Positions 16,384-27,230 of a DNA stretch of 51,515 bases are shown here, one piece after another. The DNA comes from Chrysophaeum taylorii. Taxonomy: Eukaryota; Sar; Pelagophyceae; Pelagomonadales; Pelagomonadaceae. The stretch covers positions 1-51,515 of the forward strand of contig JAQMWT010000374.1 in assembly GCA_029834535.1 (NCBI GenBank), read 5' to 3'. Position 1 is the first letter of the stretch; the number at the start of each line of letters is the position of its first letter. A model generated the notes under the pieces. The model did no database searches. It saw only the letters and a program-made list of their open reading frames with translations, and was not told the DNA's origin. Made by a program: the position numbers and the translations under genes.

Positions 16384-17559
16384 ATGGAGGGGGATCTGAG
16401 GGTACCGACTTCGGTGGAGTGGTTGCTAGGGGAGTGTTGGAAGACGCGGCAGTCCGGGGCGCGCGCCCTCGTGCACCTTGCCGCTACCGAAGCTCTGGAA
16501 TATCCGTTATGGCACACAGAAGACGTGCCCGGTGTGGTCCTCGAGCGGCTCAAGGAACGGCTGCGAGTCCTAACGCGCGTGGAGCTGAGCCGGCAGTGCG
16601 ATCGCGACGAGTTCGTGGCTCTGGTGACGAAAAAGACTGAGCCGCGGCGGCCGCGGTCCGCGTTTGATAGAGAGTTTGACGAGTACAAGCGCAAACTCGA
16701 CGCCCTGAGCTTTGAGCTGGAAAGCGTCGCGCCGCCACCCACGCCCCCCCCCGTCGTTTCGCGGCGCAACGAGGTCCGTTCGATTCGACGTTGGGAGCTC
16801 AAGCAAAAAGAACGCGGCAAACGGCACGAGGAGCGGTTGCAGCGGCTTAGACGCGATCTCGCCAAGCCAGCCCGCGTCAAGTGCCTCGAGCCGCTCACCG
16901 ATGCCCAGGCCCGGCGCGTCCGAGCGGCCATGTCGGCACCACCCACGGCGGTCGTGGCCGAGGGGTTTAACCAGCAGGTCCTCGGCGAGCACGCCGAGCG
17001 GATTCGCGACGGAGAATGGCTCGTCGACGAGCTTATAAACTATTACTTCAACCTCCTCATGCAGACGTTCGACGACGTCTATTGTATGAACTCCTTCTTC
17101 ATGACGAAGCTTCTGGGGACCTCCTACAACTACCAGGGCGTGCGCCGCTGGACAAAGAGGGTTGACCTCTTCGAGAAACGAGCTGTTCTCGTCCCCATTA
17201 ATGTTGGCAACATGCACTGGACGCTCCTCGTCGTGGACATGCTCAAAAAAGAGATCCGCTACTTCGACTCGATGGGTGCCGCGGGCACCACCTACCTCCA
17301 TGCAATGCGAAAGTACGTCGAAGACGAGCACGAAAACAAAAAGGACGGCGCCCCCCTCCCCGACGCCCCCGCCTGGAAACTCGTCCCTACCACGCCCAAC
17401 ACCCCGCGCCAGGCCAACGGCTATGACTGCGGCGTCTTCGCCACATTCTGCGCCCACTACTACGCCTTGGGGCTCGAACCTGACTTCTCGCAAGCCGACA
17501 TCGAGCACCTGCGACACCGCATGCTCCTCTCCATCCTCGACGCCGAGCTCCTCGTCTGA
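16384..17559 (+). CDS. Ulp1/SENP-type SUMO-specific cysteine protease
   Basis: 391 residues from the first ATG at 16384. The open frame starts upstream at a GTG, which I do not use. The C48 catalytic set is complete: His278 in NMHWTLLVVD, Asp295 in IRYFDSMG, Gln343 in RQANGYDCGVF and Cys349. The domain occupies about residues 190-391, including LVDELINYYFNLLMQ and FNSFFMTKL-type (MNSFFMTKLL) segments that bind SUMO in this family. The N-terminal 180 residues are charged and coiled (RRWELKQKERGKRHEERLQR). It matures SUMO precursors and/or removes SUMO from proteins, probably in the nucleus or at pores. The length is typical of minimal Ulp1 proteins. Single exon. Confidence 0.92.
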   Translation: MEGDLRVPTSVEWLLGECWKTRQSGARALVHLAATEALEYPLWHTEDVPGVVLERLKERLRVLTRVELSRQCDRDEFVALVTKKTEPRRPRSAFDREFDEYKRKLDALSFELESVAPPPTPPPVVSRRNEVRSIRRWELKQKERGKRHEERLQRLRRDLAKPARVKCLEPLTDAQARRVRAAMSAPPTAVVAEGFNQQVLGEHAERIRDGEWLVDELINYYFNLLMQTFDDVYCMNSFFMTKLLGTSYNYQGVRRWTKRVDLFEKRAVLVPINVGNMHWTLLVVDMLKKEIRYFDSMGAAGTTYLHAMRKYVEDEHENKKDGAPLPDAPAWKLVPTTPNTPRQANGYDCGVFATFCAHYYALGLEPDFSQADIEHLRHRMLLSILDAELLV

Positions 17560-18226
17560 TATATTTGACTGCGGCTGTTATTGCGACAGTGCGGCGGCAT
17601 TTTTTTTATTAACAGTGATAATGCGGCGGTCGTGGTGATATACGCGGAGCGGGCGCCATATATATGTGCATTCGACCACGATGCACCACCTTCTGGTTCA
17701 GCAACATTCGATGCGCGTAGCGCCGCGTGTTACCAAACCGCTGTCGTTGTGAACTCTCCCTCCCTCCTCGAAGCAAACTTCAAGATCATCGACGGACGGC
17801 CGTAGTAGGCTTCACTTTCGATCGCGCTAGAGGGGGGGCATGTGTATCAACACGCATCGGGGCGGCATCGCAGTCGAAAGCAAGGTTCACGAGTATGCCT
17901 GGGTCACTATGGTGACTACGCCAAGGCGCGCATCAATCATCAGGAAGGGGGGTGGTCCACGACTCAAGCCCACGGCGCGACTGGTCGGAAGAGGTCTTGA
18001 AGAAGTGTGGGAGGGAATAATTTTCGATGCGTGCGTACTGTGGGTAGTAGTTGGTTCGTAAAAAGAAATATGGAACACGCACAAAGAAAATCCCTGGAGA
18101 AAGCCGAACAGGCAGTCACAAATTGACGTGTAATAACAAAGCAGTGCTGCATATCATCGGGTCGTTGGGGCACTGTGGACTTACAGCAAGCAAGAAGGGT
18201 CGTCGAGTGTTGGCAGAGTGCTCTAC
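17560..18226. other. 667-bp intergenic stretch without a recognised feature
   Basis: Short frames occur on both strands but none shows family similarity or codon bias. It is lower in GC than the neighbouring genes. It is the 3' flank of both the SUMO protease and the Patched-like gene (convergent). Confidence 0.7.
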
Positions 18227-21200
18227 TCAAACTTTGAACGTGCCTCCCGTATCAGGGTCGTCGTCGGAAGCATGGCGAATGGCAACGTTTTTTGAGTCTT
18301 CCTCTTCGTGGATCGTATCCATGAGATGCTTCTCACTGTCGATGACAGCTTGCTCTTGTTCCAACTCTATCATGTGCTTGTGCATGGACTCGACGCAACC
18401 ACCATAGTAGTTGCTGAGAGCGCCGGACTTGCCGAGGGGCCCGATATGGAAGAGCAAAGCGCAAAAAAAACCAAGCGAATAAAGGAGCGACAAACCGATG
18501 GTCATGAAGACAAATGCCTGCGCGCAATATTGAGGGTGGTAAAACAACGCAACGCACGCCGAATTTTTGGAAGAAGATGATCTTCGCGCCAAACATCGGG
18601 ATCGAGGCACCCAGCGTAGAGATCGCTCCGGAAAGCACCGATGAGCCGGTGTGGACGAGGGCGTCGCGGAGCTTGGCTTTGCGCGTCATGGATCGCGAGT
18701 TCATGAACGAGTCGGCCAAATGGACGGTATAGTCGACGGAGAAACCGACGACGATGACAATCAAGATGGACTCGAGCGGGCCGAGGCCCCAGCCAACTAT
18801 GTGAATGAAGCCCAACACGATCGTACATATCATCCCAATAGTGATTGTGGCGAGGGATGAGGTGATAATGTTGCCGGTAGAGAAGACGAGGACGAGCCAG
18901 GCGAGGAATAGCGACAGTATCATGTTCGTGACGCCCGAGGGGGCAAGTAGAGACGTGATGATGAAACCCTCCGAGTTTTCGACGTAGGCCATCACTTTGA
19001 GTGGCTTAGTGTCGTCTCTATTTTGGTCGTCCATCCAGTCGTCCCACTTCTTAGACATGCGGAGTCCGAGCTTGAAGTCAGTCTCGTAGCTGCTCAGCGT
19101 CGTCTGGACCTGGATGTCGTAGAGCGCCATGCGGTCGTAGTTGCCGTCCGAGTCCGTGAGCGCGAAGATGAAGTCGGTCCACCAGCTTTCGTCGACGCTT
19201 GTGGACCCCGCACCAAGATACTCGCCGATCTGCCCAGCAACGTTCTCGTCGCCCGACTGGCATTTGAGAATCGTTTCGGTCGTACTAGCACGCGTTTCGT
19301 GGACGCAGACGGTGGTGGGAATCGGAAAATAGCCGAAGCAGCGACAGTCGTCGATCAGGTTCGAAGTCCCGTTTTGTACCAGGTCATCAATGACGTCGCC
19401 ATCAGCATCGGTGAATCCGGGCCCAAGGGTGCTGGGGATTGGGTCGAGATTGAACGTCGGAAAACACGGCGTGCACGACGACTCGACGGCATCGCGCTTC
19501 TGATACATGCCCTTGGTAGCGTCGACAAGCTCAGAGACGTTCTCCCACTGCGCGAGCGCGTGCGCGAAGCTCTGGATGCCGTAGGCGGTCTGGAGTGAGC
19601 TCGACGCGCCGCCGTCGGGAGTGTCTTCGAGCGACCCCGTCGACGAGCCCGCGAGCTGCGTGTTGATGCCGTACTCCTTGTTGATCTTGAGCCCCTTACG
19701 CGGGTTGTTTTCGAATTCTTCGGCCACATTGTACAGCTGCAGTTGTGCTGCGATTGTGTCCATGTCAAAGGAAGTGTCCCAATTAGGGGTGCCAGACTCC
19801 CCTTCGACAAAGTTCTGGGTCTTGACGCCGTGGAGGTTAACGGGCGTGCGGTGCTCCAGACCATAAAGCACGTGGACGTAAAGCGCCGCTGAGCTCTTTG
19901 ACCGCCACTTTTCGGTGACAAACGTGTACTGGTGGAAATTCTCGGTTGACGGCAGGAGCTCGTAGACTTCGAACGGCCTGACGGTGAGAAAGCACGCGAA
20001 GGCCAGAAACACGGCCCAAAACGCCACGAGACTGCCGATGATCAACCTACTTCGCCGGAAGATGAACGGGGCATAGGTCTCGCGGAACCAAATCGGCAAC
20101 GGATCTTCGTAGTCGGTGTTTTCAGGCAACGTCGCCTTGGTGCCCGTCGTTTCTGTGGATGCGCCGCGAGAGGCAGCGGGGACTGGCGGCACGGGGTCGG
20201 CCACGACTTGACCGGATTGGAAGTCCTCGAGGTCATCCTCTGACATCTTGTTGGTGCGTAAACAACAGCGAAGCCGCTTGACACGCGATTTTACGCACTG
20301 CCAGCAAGGGTCCCACCAATACCTGCGGTCCTTGAACTTCTTCTCGTAGACCAGTACCGCGACCGGGAAAAACGTGACGACGGCGCAGTAGTTGACGATG
20401 ACGAGAAGCGCCGAGAAGACGCCAAATGTCCTAATCCCGATGAAGGGACTCGACAAGTTGGACACGAACGCAAGGACAGTCGTGGACGACGTTACGGCCA
20501 TCGCAACCGCCGCGTGAGAGAAGACGTGAGACATGCGGTGGGCGACCGTCTTATAGGCGTGGGTTGAGCTGCCCTGCCACGTGTCCCAATAAACAAAAAT
20601 GTCGTCGGCACCGATGCCCATAATGATGAACAGAGCGAGCGCGCAAAACAACGTGAAGAAGTTATATCCAAGACCGTCCTTGTGGGGCCAGCAGTATCGG
20701 TAAAGCAGGTTGGCGCCGAAAAACGACATCAGGATCTGGAAGATACCGCAGGCCGTAATAAATAACGAGCCCGTGTACAGCCACATGTACAAAATGACGA
20801 AGACGAGCGAGACGACGAGGAGCGCGAGGTCCTCAGTGACCTACACCGCAATTCAAACAGAATATTCAATTCACCCCGACGTAGCACGCGGGGAAACTGC
20901 ATCAGGCATGCCAAAGCGCGCGTTTGATTTTTTTTCGACGCTGCCCGTGGTGACCGAGTCGTCAATTGGGTCGTAGTCAGCATAAGAGTACAGAGTACGG
21001 ATGGGGGTGTCCGTAAACCGGTTGTCGAGCCACTTGCCCAATTTCTTTTCGATCCAGTGGTTGAGGTGCTCCCGCTCCCGCTCCTCGTCCTTGTTGTTGT
21101 AGTACGTGATGCTGAAGCCAGCCTGAATCCTTTCAAGCATGTGGCCACCCACGTAGTCCTCAACAGGATGCCGCGGCGTACCGGCGTAGATCTGCGACAC

Positions 21201-22102
21201 CATAATCTTCGATCTTAGGTTCGATGCAGTGAAGTCTTTGTGCATCATGTCCACGAAAGCTAACCAGTCGACCTCGTTGGTCTGGATGCGCTCAATCGTT
21301 CCCGGGATGTCCTCAAAGTTGGGGTCGGCATACTTCTCAAAGAACCACACCGGCGAGAACGGTAGCTGGCAGCCATCCTCGCTGGCAGCGGCGAAAGTCG
21401 CATTGCCGTACCCAGTCGGGTACTGCGTCCCGTAGTCCACCTCGCACGTTGGGTACGTTTCCAAGTACACTGCAGCACATCTGTCCTTCCAGCCGTTCTC
21501 GCTGAGGATGCGCTGCTCGCGCGCCCGCAGCGTCTCGAGGCCTGACTTGGTCAGCGCGTTGCCGCGGCTGTCGCGCTCGAACCTCCCTTTCATCACCTAC
21601 AACGCCACGGCATGTTACTTTACGCACTACATGAAGTCATTACGACACAGTTTACTTACAATGAGCGTGATCGGATCGGCGGCATCCTCGCGCGCGCACT
21701 TGGCGACCGTCAGCGCCATATCCGCCTCGTCCTTGGCAACCTCGTAGGCGTTAGCCCGTTGTTGGTACGGGTCGTCTGGAACAAACAAGCCCACTTCCCC
21801 GATATGGTCGTCGTTGATCGGGTCGAGCCCCCCCAGTGCGAGCGCAACCTGGACATGGCGAAATAGAGGGAGGGGGTGATGAAGCGTGTGGGCTCACATC
21901 TTACCGTGAAGAGTAACCAGAACAGGTTGATGCAGAAGAGAACGCAGAACGACACGGTGCGAAATGTCGTTGCCATTTTGAACACCACGGCCGCATCGGA
22001 AGCTTTGTGCGGTGCCCGGATAACCTGGCTGAACGCCGTCGACGACACCTCCTCATCATCCTCCATTGCCGATGCCGTCCGCGCCCGGAAGAAGTCCCCC
22101 AT
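18227..22102 (-). CDS. Patched/Dispatched-like multipass protein with sterol-sensing domain (five exons)
   Basis: Model on minus: exons 22102-21905, 21848-21660, 21596-20898, 20840-18558 and 18517-18227, giving 1219 residues with all introns in phase 0. Intron 1 is GTAAGA..CAG (56 nt), intron 2 GTAAGT..GTAG (63 nt) and intron 4 GTGCGT..GCAG (40 nt). The donor of intron 3 (57 nt as drawn, GCA|GTTTCC) is uncertain, while its acceptor GTGTAG|GTCACT is clear. It has an RND/Patched layout: N-terminal TM, a large loop, an SSD of five TMs (GADDIFVYWDTW, FSHAAVAMAVTSSTTVLAF), a second loop, then five TMs with GFSVDYTVHLADSF and a closing FGAFVFMTIGLSLLYSLGF restored by intron 4. It probably moves a lipid or sterol-like substrate using an ion gradient. 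The acidic GADD is the proton-relay type position. The cytosolic tail is acidic. Start ATG is at 22102. Confidence 0.88.
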
Positions 22103-22353
22103 GGGAATTGTTGGTGATTGGCTTCCCAAGTTCAACGTGAAATTTACACCCGAATTAAAGTATGTATCCTGCCCGTCATTGTCCTTTGAAGTTTTAGAAG
22201 TTTTGGTCGCGTATCAGGAAAAGGCTCTCCCCAGTCCATGCAACCATCTCTGATCGCGGCACCGTATGGTCGCGATGAAGGACGGTGCTTCCTGAATCCG
22301 TGCTTTGCGAAGGCATTGGTGCTCCCGGCGTAGCTTGGCACCAGTTCGCCTCC
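22103..22353. other. 5' flank of the Patched-like gene
   Basis: No coding or RNA feature recognised. It precedes the diverged repeat at 22354. Confidence 0.6.
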
Positions 22354-22615
22354 CGAACGGGCCGGTTGGCTGCCGGAACGTTCGCAGCGGGACGGGTTAT
22401 GTCCATGTCACGGGGCGCAGAAGAAAGTTGACGACGAAGTTGATCACGAGTCCGAATATCCGCGGCAAAAAAAACGAGGCGAACAAAGTTCACGTATACC
22501 GACGAAGACATGGTACTCCCTTGCTCAAGACCCTGACAACTGACGACAGACCATCAACTTGCCCTCTGTCCGCCCGGAGACTCTGATCCCACGCGCCACG
22601 GCGCTGGGATTAGCC
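22354..22615 (+). repeat. diverged interspersed repeat shared with 13270-13510
   Basis: GGCCGGTTGGCTGCCGGAAC, GTTCGCAGCGGGACGGGTTA and ACTCTGATCCCACGCGCCAC parallel the series at 13.27-13.5 kb with about the same spacing. It lies upstream of the Patched-like gene. The remaining 22616-22869 holds nothing recognisable except GGTCCTCCTTCGACCAGCG, echoed at 44063. Confidence 0.45.
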
Positions 22616-22869
22616 TACGCCCCATGCATTGGGGCTGGCCTCCAGTTAATTAGTTAGTCATCCTCCCTTCCATTCAGCACCCTTCGCCGTCGTTAACTTC
22701 TCTGCTGACGACATAGGTCCTCCTTCGACCAGCGTAGGTCCTCCTCTCCTCCCTTTCGTCACATTCCTAGAGTCCTAAAACCAGAAAAGCCCCCCCCTCG
22801 AATGGACGAAGCAATGGCTACGTAGATGTCGACATCCTAGATTATCTGGGTCCGCGAGCGAAGCACTAA

Positions 22870-23829
22870 CTAGGTCTTGAAAAAGCGTGGCAAGGCCCGA
22901 TAGCAGAAATACTCATCCGTCCTAGAGCGGTGCTTACCCGACCCTGGTGGCCCGTACATGCCGATGACGTAGGGGTTGGCGTGTCGCAGTCTTGGTCTCT
23001 CGAGGCTGGTTCCCGCTCCCTTGCCGGTAAGCAGGACGACAACGTTAAGTGCCGAGCGTCGCTGCTTTTCGCATTCGACAATTTCCGCATGGACTCGTTC
23101 TGTGCACTCATAATATTTGGCCTTGTCGGCCTCGGTGCGCATCTTGAGCTCAGTAAGGTCGCGCAGGCGCGCGTCGTGCGCATCGCATTCTCGACGTAGC
23201 TCCAATACCTCTCGTTGGAGCTCAGGGACATCGTCAACCTTGGTGTCGTCGTCCGGTATTTCTTTTTTTGCGAGAGACGTCGATTCTTCGTGTTGAGATG
23301 GTGATGGTGGATGCAGTTGGCTCTGCTCTTCATTTTCGTCTTGTTCTTCCTTTTGCATTTGCTCTTTCGGCTGTAGACGGGAGTCATTCTCTTCACAAAG
23401 ATTGTCGATGACGGACGGCGACAAACCTTCAGCGCGCATCTTGTGCTCGACCGCGCCGCGCGGGACGCGCATTTTAAGCATAACGCGGTACTTACTCAGC
23501 CGAGAGCTTCGTCGTTTGTTCAGCTGCGAGCTTTGCCGCTTCTTCGGAGGCGGTGGTGGGCGGCGCGTTGGCTGTTTCGATGGTGAGGATGGAGGGGACC
23601 GCAAAGGTGGCGGTGACGGCTTGGGGGGCTGGGGCGCTGGCTCGTCGTCAGACCAACCGGTGTCTGACGAGGCCTGGCTCGATGGCTCCTGAGTGGTGCG
23701 CGACGCTAAGTTGAGCATGTGCATGTTGAAGCCGCCGGGAGACGCAGGCTCATGCCTAGTCGTCTCAAAGAGGGATGCGCGCGCATGTCTCAAGGCAAGT
23801 CCTTTTTTGATCTCATCAAGAATGCTCAT
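22870..23829 (-). CDS. WH2-like, CCDC53-motif coiled-coil protein (possibly 3'-incomplete)
   Basis: 319 residues from ATG 23829 (the open frame upstream lacks ATG). The N-terminus SILDEIKKGLALRHA fits a WH2 actin-binding motif (LLxxIxxGxxL+xV). A Pro/Ser-rich linker follows, then RVMLKMRVPRGAVEHKMRAE (about 133-152), the short motif I associate with the WASH-complex subunit CCDC53 and actin-regulator proteins. Next comes an acidic region, a coiled coil (about 215-275, PELQREVLELRRECDAHDAR), and at the end GMYGPPGSGK, a Walker A look-alike. GGTAAG lies inside that last motif (23 bases after CATGTACGGG), so the gene may splice there into an unseen exon and the present terminus (HRSRTDEYFCYRALPRFFKT) may be intronic read-through. 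Actin-related function is inferred from the two short motifs only. Confidence 0.55.
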   Translation of the reverse strand: MSILDEIKKGLALRHARASLFETTRHEPASPGGFNMHMLNLASRTTQEPSSQASSDTGWSDDEPAPQPPKPSPPPLRSPPSSPSKQPTRRPPPPPKKRQSSQLNKRRSSRLSKYRVMLKMRVPRGAVEHKMRAEGLSPSVIDNLCEENDSRLQPKEQMQKEEQDENEEQSQLHPPSPSQHEESTSLAKKEIPDDDTKVDDVPELQREVLELRRECDAHDARLRDLTELKMRTEADKAKYYECTERVHAEIVECEKQRRSALNVVVLLTGKGAGTSLERPRLRHANPYVIGMYGPPGSGKHRSRTDEYFCYRALPRFFKT

Positions 23830-23935
23830 TGTCCTCCCGCTACACAGCAGTTCGTTTCGCTCCGAGTATGCGGCAGCTCGTTGCGCGCCGAACACGAGAC
23901 GACGATCCCTGGTGTACGGTTTTAATCAAGACTTT

Positions 23936-23980
23936 CCACACACACCCCCCCCTCTTAGCAGTCGACATTTAAAGACTTAT
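23936..23980 (+). repeat. isolated copy of the retroelement 3' tail
   Basis: ACACACCCCCCCCTCTTAGC is followed by AGTCGACATTTAAAGAC. No coding part of the element is attached, so this is an extremely 5'-truncated insertion or a mobilised tail. Confidence 0.8.
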
Positions 23981-24681
23981 TAGTTGTTGCCAAGGGCCAG
24001 CAAGTATTCAAGAGTACTACGGTATGTATACAGGCAGAGGGTAAGGTATTCGAAAGCCACAATCGCGTCCAGGACTTATCACCGCCGAAGTAGAGTGTAG
24101 ATACCTTGCGTTCCAGCGCAGCTCCCGTGGACTAGGGCCAGACTGAACTTCGAGATATTTCATCGGTCGTCGAGAGATGACGCGCGATGTGACGTCCAGT
24201 CCGAAATATAGTCGGTTTACACTTCCGGGGAAGTTGCGACGTAAGTTAGCAAGTTAGTTGTTTCCTGCGTGATATAATCCAGCCTTGCTCCTTGAGCCTG
24301 GGAGTTGTTTGCTTTAATAAAAGACTTCATTGTTGCGAGCTTCTCTTTTCCTCCCTTCCCTCCCTTTTTTTCACATTATGTTTTCTTCTTGTCACGCGTA
24401 GCTCCTTTGTACAGCATGCTCTATGCGTGGTGAGTCGAATAAAGTAATCATCTAAGCTTTCGTCGGTCGACGTAAAACGGCATTAAACTTGGACTTAACT
24501 AAAGCTTCGTACATTCGACGTGAAAAAAAGGCCTAGCTAGCGAACTGACTCAAAAACTTACTAAGAAGAGGCCTTACGAGATTGGCACATTCATGCGCTT
24601 TTCCCGACAAGGGCCCAGGTGACCAAAATGACAATGGTGCTCCTTCTTTATTTACGCACGTTAGCACGTACTGGCTTGGGA
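23981..24681. other. gene-free stretch, possible solo LTR
   Basis: There is no gene. A TTGTTGCC start at about 23979, a TATA-like GATATAAT at about 24270 and AATAAA at about 24317 are arranged as in an LTR promoter/poly(A) unit. I could not find matching ends or a target-site duplication, so this is only a possibility. Pyrimidine tracts follow at 24345-24375. Confidence 0.35.
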
Positions 24682-25716
24682 TTAGGGGTTGAGTCGATGG
24701 AAGGAGGGAGATGTAGCGCCCTCGGTTGCTGCGGTGCCAAGCCAGTCGCCAAGACGAAGCGTGTGGACGCCCACGTGGGAGGCCTTTCTGAAGACGTAGA
24801 GGCGGGCATTGGGGCAGATAAAATCGACGAACCATATAACCGCTCGATGGTTGACGACGTCGTCGCGATCGGCAGCAAAGACGGTGGCTGACTTAATCAA
24901 GGGCTGAACAGGCTGTTTTTCCGAGTCGAAGATCTCATCGTAGGAGGCGAGACAGACGCGGACGTCGTGCGTCAGAGCCGAGGTCGTGTGAGCCTTGGCG
25001 TTTTCTTGAACGTGCTTCAGGAGGTGCTCCAACAATTGTGCCACCCGAAGCTCCTCTCGCTCGCACGGAGTGAACTTGGCTAGGAGAAATCTGGCCGAAA
25101 ATTTAGGACCCAGTGCTAGAAGTACTAGAATTGCCACCTTCAACTCCATGGCCGCGAGCAGGTACCCAGCCACCGATTGAGCACCGATCCATCTGGCGGC
25201 ACGTGCCAGAGACAGCACGTGACGGCACTCTGGCGAGACCCACGGCGTGACGAGGGTGACGTGTTCTCGCGCCGATTCTTGAGATTGCACAAAGTGAAGC
25301 AAGTACTGCGTACCCGCGCACAGGCCAATGAGACGAGCCTTTCCCCCCAACGTGTCCACGACTGCGCGCACGTCGCGCGAGTGCGTCGCGAGTCGTGTAC
25401 GCACTACTAGAGATGAGGAACGACCGCCATCTGAGACAGGTGACGTTCCCCCGATCCCGGGTCGATCGACACACACTAGTCTCAAACCGAACCGACGCGC
25501 CGTGTTAACCACGTCGTCACGCCATAACAAAACACGCGAGAAGCCTAAAGGTTGAAAAACGACGGCAAGCTGACCTAGTTTGCCCGTGGTGGCGTAACAA
25601 ACCACGCGCCCTTCACCGACTTGCACGCTCCCGTCCTCAGGCTGGTCGGTTGGCGTGGTCGTGTGCCGCACCACGCGCCCTCTCCCGACTTGCACGCTCT
25701 CGTACTTAGGCTGCAT
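24682..25716 (-). CDS. alpha/beta-hydrolase with Cys at the nucleophile position
   Basis: 344 residues from ATG 25716 (the frame extends upstream without ATG). Fold markers are QPLGFSRVLLWRDDVV (cap of strand beta3/oxyanion region), LVCVDRPGIGGTSP (about 80-93, typical of AB_hydrolase_1), the nucleophile elbow GLCAGTQYL (about 131-139) with Cys133 instead of Ser, acid FAADRDDVV (Asp283 or Asp286) and RKASHVGVH with His314. A Cys-His-Asp triad is known in dienelactone hydrolases, so activity is possible. The N-terminus contains an internal duplication, SVQVGRGRVVRHTTT and SVQVGEGRVVCYATT, obvious at DNA level (25600-25700). Substrate unknown. Neighbours give no pathway hint. Confidence 0.75.
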   Translation of the reverse strand: MQPKYESVQVGRGRVVRHTTTPTDQPEDGSVQVGEGRVVCYATTGKLGQLAVVFQPLGFSRVLLWRDDVVNTARRFGLRLVCVDRPGIGGTSPVSDGGRSSSLVVRTRLATHSRDVRAVVDTLGGKARLIGLCAGTQYLLHFVQSQESAREHVTLVTPWVSPECRHVLSLARAARWIGAQSVAGYLLAAMELKVAILVLLALGPKFSARFLLAKFTPCEREELRVAQLLEHLLKHVQENAKAHTTSALTHDVRVCLASYDEIFDSEKQPVQPLIKSATVFAADRDDVVNHRAVIWFVDFICPNARLYVFRKASHVGVHTLRLGDWLGTAATEGATSPSFHRLNP

Positions 25717-26899
25717 TCGATACTTCGATGACTTTAAAGTAGTAGTCAAGTTGAACTTATGTCACCAGAAAGTTTATTCTTACCCTGATTCTCTGTGCAA
25801 CGTCACCGCAACGCCACCAACGCTCGTATTGGTCGAGTCTCAGCGCGCGAGGTGTTTGTGAGGCGTTTGCCATTTTTGGCTTTGGGTGTTGGTTCTTGTT
25901 TTTGTGGTTTACGAACGTGGTCAGAGAGACCAGAGTCGAGTCGGTTCGGTGATTTTACTCGAGTGCGGCGGCGAGCGAATCGTCGCCAGTTGCAGTTGAA
26001 GAAGACCGAGTAGCAGAGTTCTTCGTCGGGGGTATGGCACCGCCACCTTAAATACGACACTTTGCTTTCACCGACTCATTTTCTTCTTCTTGTTCACCTC
26101 CTAGCTCACGAATTGCGCTTGCCGTTCCTGAGAATACTATCCTCGGATTAACGTGATAGTTGGTGCCGGTGCGGCTCGCCTCAAAGCTAAACTCGTCGTG
26201 CACTTCATCGAGTACACTCGTGTGTGCCCGTTAGTTTGCGTATACGCAACTTTCCTGCATCCTTCGCGATTCTGATTTTTCGGCTTCATCATCAACACTG
26301 CGTTGTGGTACTCCGTCCAGAACTTTGTGCCCTCAAAATTCGGTTTTCGTGCTTTCGGAGCACCAAAAGCACCCTCAAAGATATTCACAACGATCTCACA
26401 TGTCACTGTCACACAGTGTGGCAGCACCGCTAACTTTTACTGAAGTCTGTTTGTGTATGTCGGCTAGTGAGGGCCGTGGCTTGAGGGGTAGACCATAATT
26501 CGAAAAGGCCGGCATCACTGCCGACAAAGACGGGACCTGCAAGGAAAGGTGGCTCATATGGAAGATACGTATGAGGCAATTTCTTGAACACGAGAACAAG
26601 GACTACCTGCTCCAGAGGTCGGAGTATGGCGACAGAGACGGCACTCGCAAAAAATGTCTGTTTGCGCCCAGGCAACACGGCAGGTGCTGCTGCGTCAGAG
26701 GCATACGTTTAAGGATCAAGGTGACTGGTATTCGGGTCCACCACTTCGCTCACGCACTCGTACAATGTAACGAAGCTAAGGCGTGGTGAATGAACGTGAA
26801 GTGAATTGCTTGGAGTATCATGAAGTGAAGTGAATTGAATTTGGTGAAGTGAGCGCGGGTTTAGACTAATAACTTAAGTGAATGAATTCCTAACAATAT
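25717..26899. other. 1.2-kb stretch without a supported gene
   Basis: Short frames on both strands show no recognisable family. Base composition is mixed and lower in GC than flanking genes. GAAGTGAAGTGAATTG-type imperfect repeats occur at 26795-26850. It may be old transposon sequence, given what follows. Confidence 0.6.
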
Positions 26900-27230
26900 C
26901 TTGGGTGGAAAGTCGGCGTTACTAGGTCAAAAGCGTCTAAAGAGAAAACAGGGACACGCGCGTGGGCACGGCCAACATAAAGACAAGATCAGGGGTCATG
27001 AGCGTGGCAGAGTGGGGCCTGGGTTTGGGCCTTGGAGGATCTGGGGAAGCACCAAGGGGGGCAGTGGCACGTACGTAGGGACTGCCAATGCCAACGACAA
27101 GGTAGGGGCCGAGAGCATCGTCACAACTACCGGCTGGTACTGAGACCAGGCCAGGAGAGAGGCCACAAGTATGACGGCTGTCGTGGACTGGGATTGCGTC
27201 GATTTAAGCATTGCCGGGAGCAGGGGGAGC
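26900..27230 (-). pseudogene. possible degenerate copia protease region
   Basis: The minus strand from about 27200 reads IDAIPVHDSRHTCGLSPG (DSR where active proteases have DSG/DTG), then LVVGIGSPYVR and, 40 residues on, LVFMLAVPTRVSLFSL. This order resembles the protease to VLYVPxLxxNLLS stretch of Ty1/copia. Stops bracket it and no knuckle or integrase is convincing nearby. Low-confidence homology by eye. Confidence 0.3.

Noticed and set aside
26430..26678. An 82-codon minus-strand frame with a hydrophobic stretch
   Set aside because: No start context, no homology recognised, and located in a repeat-derived, low-coding region.
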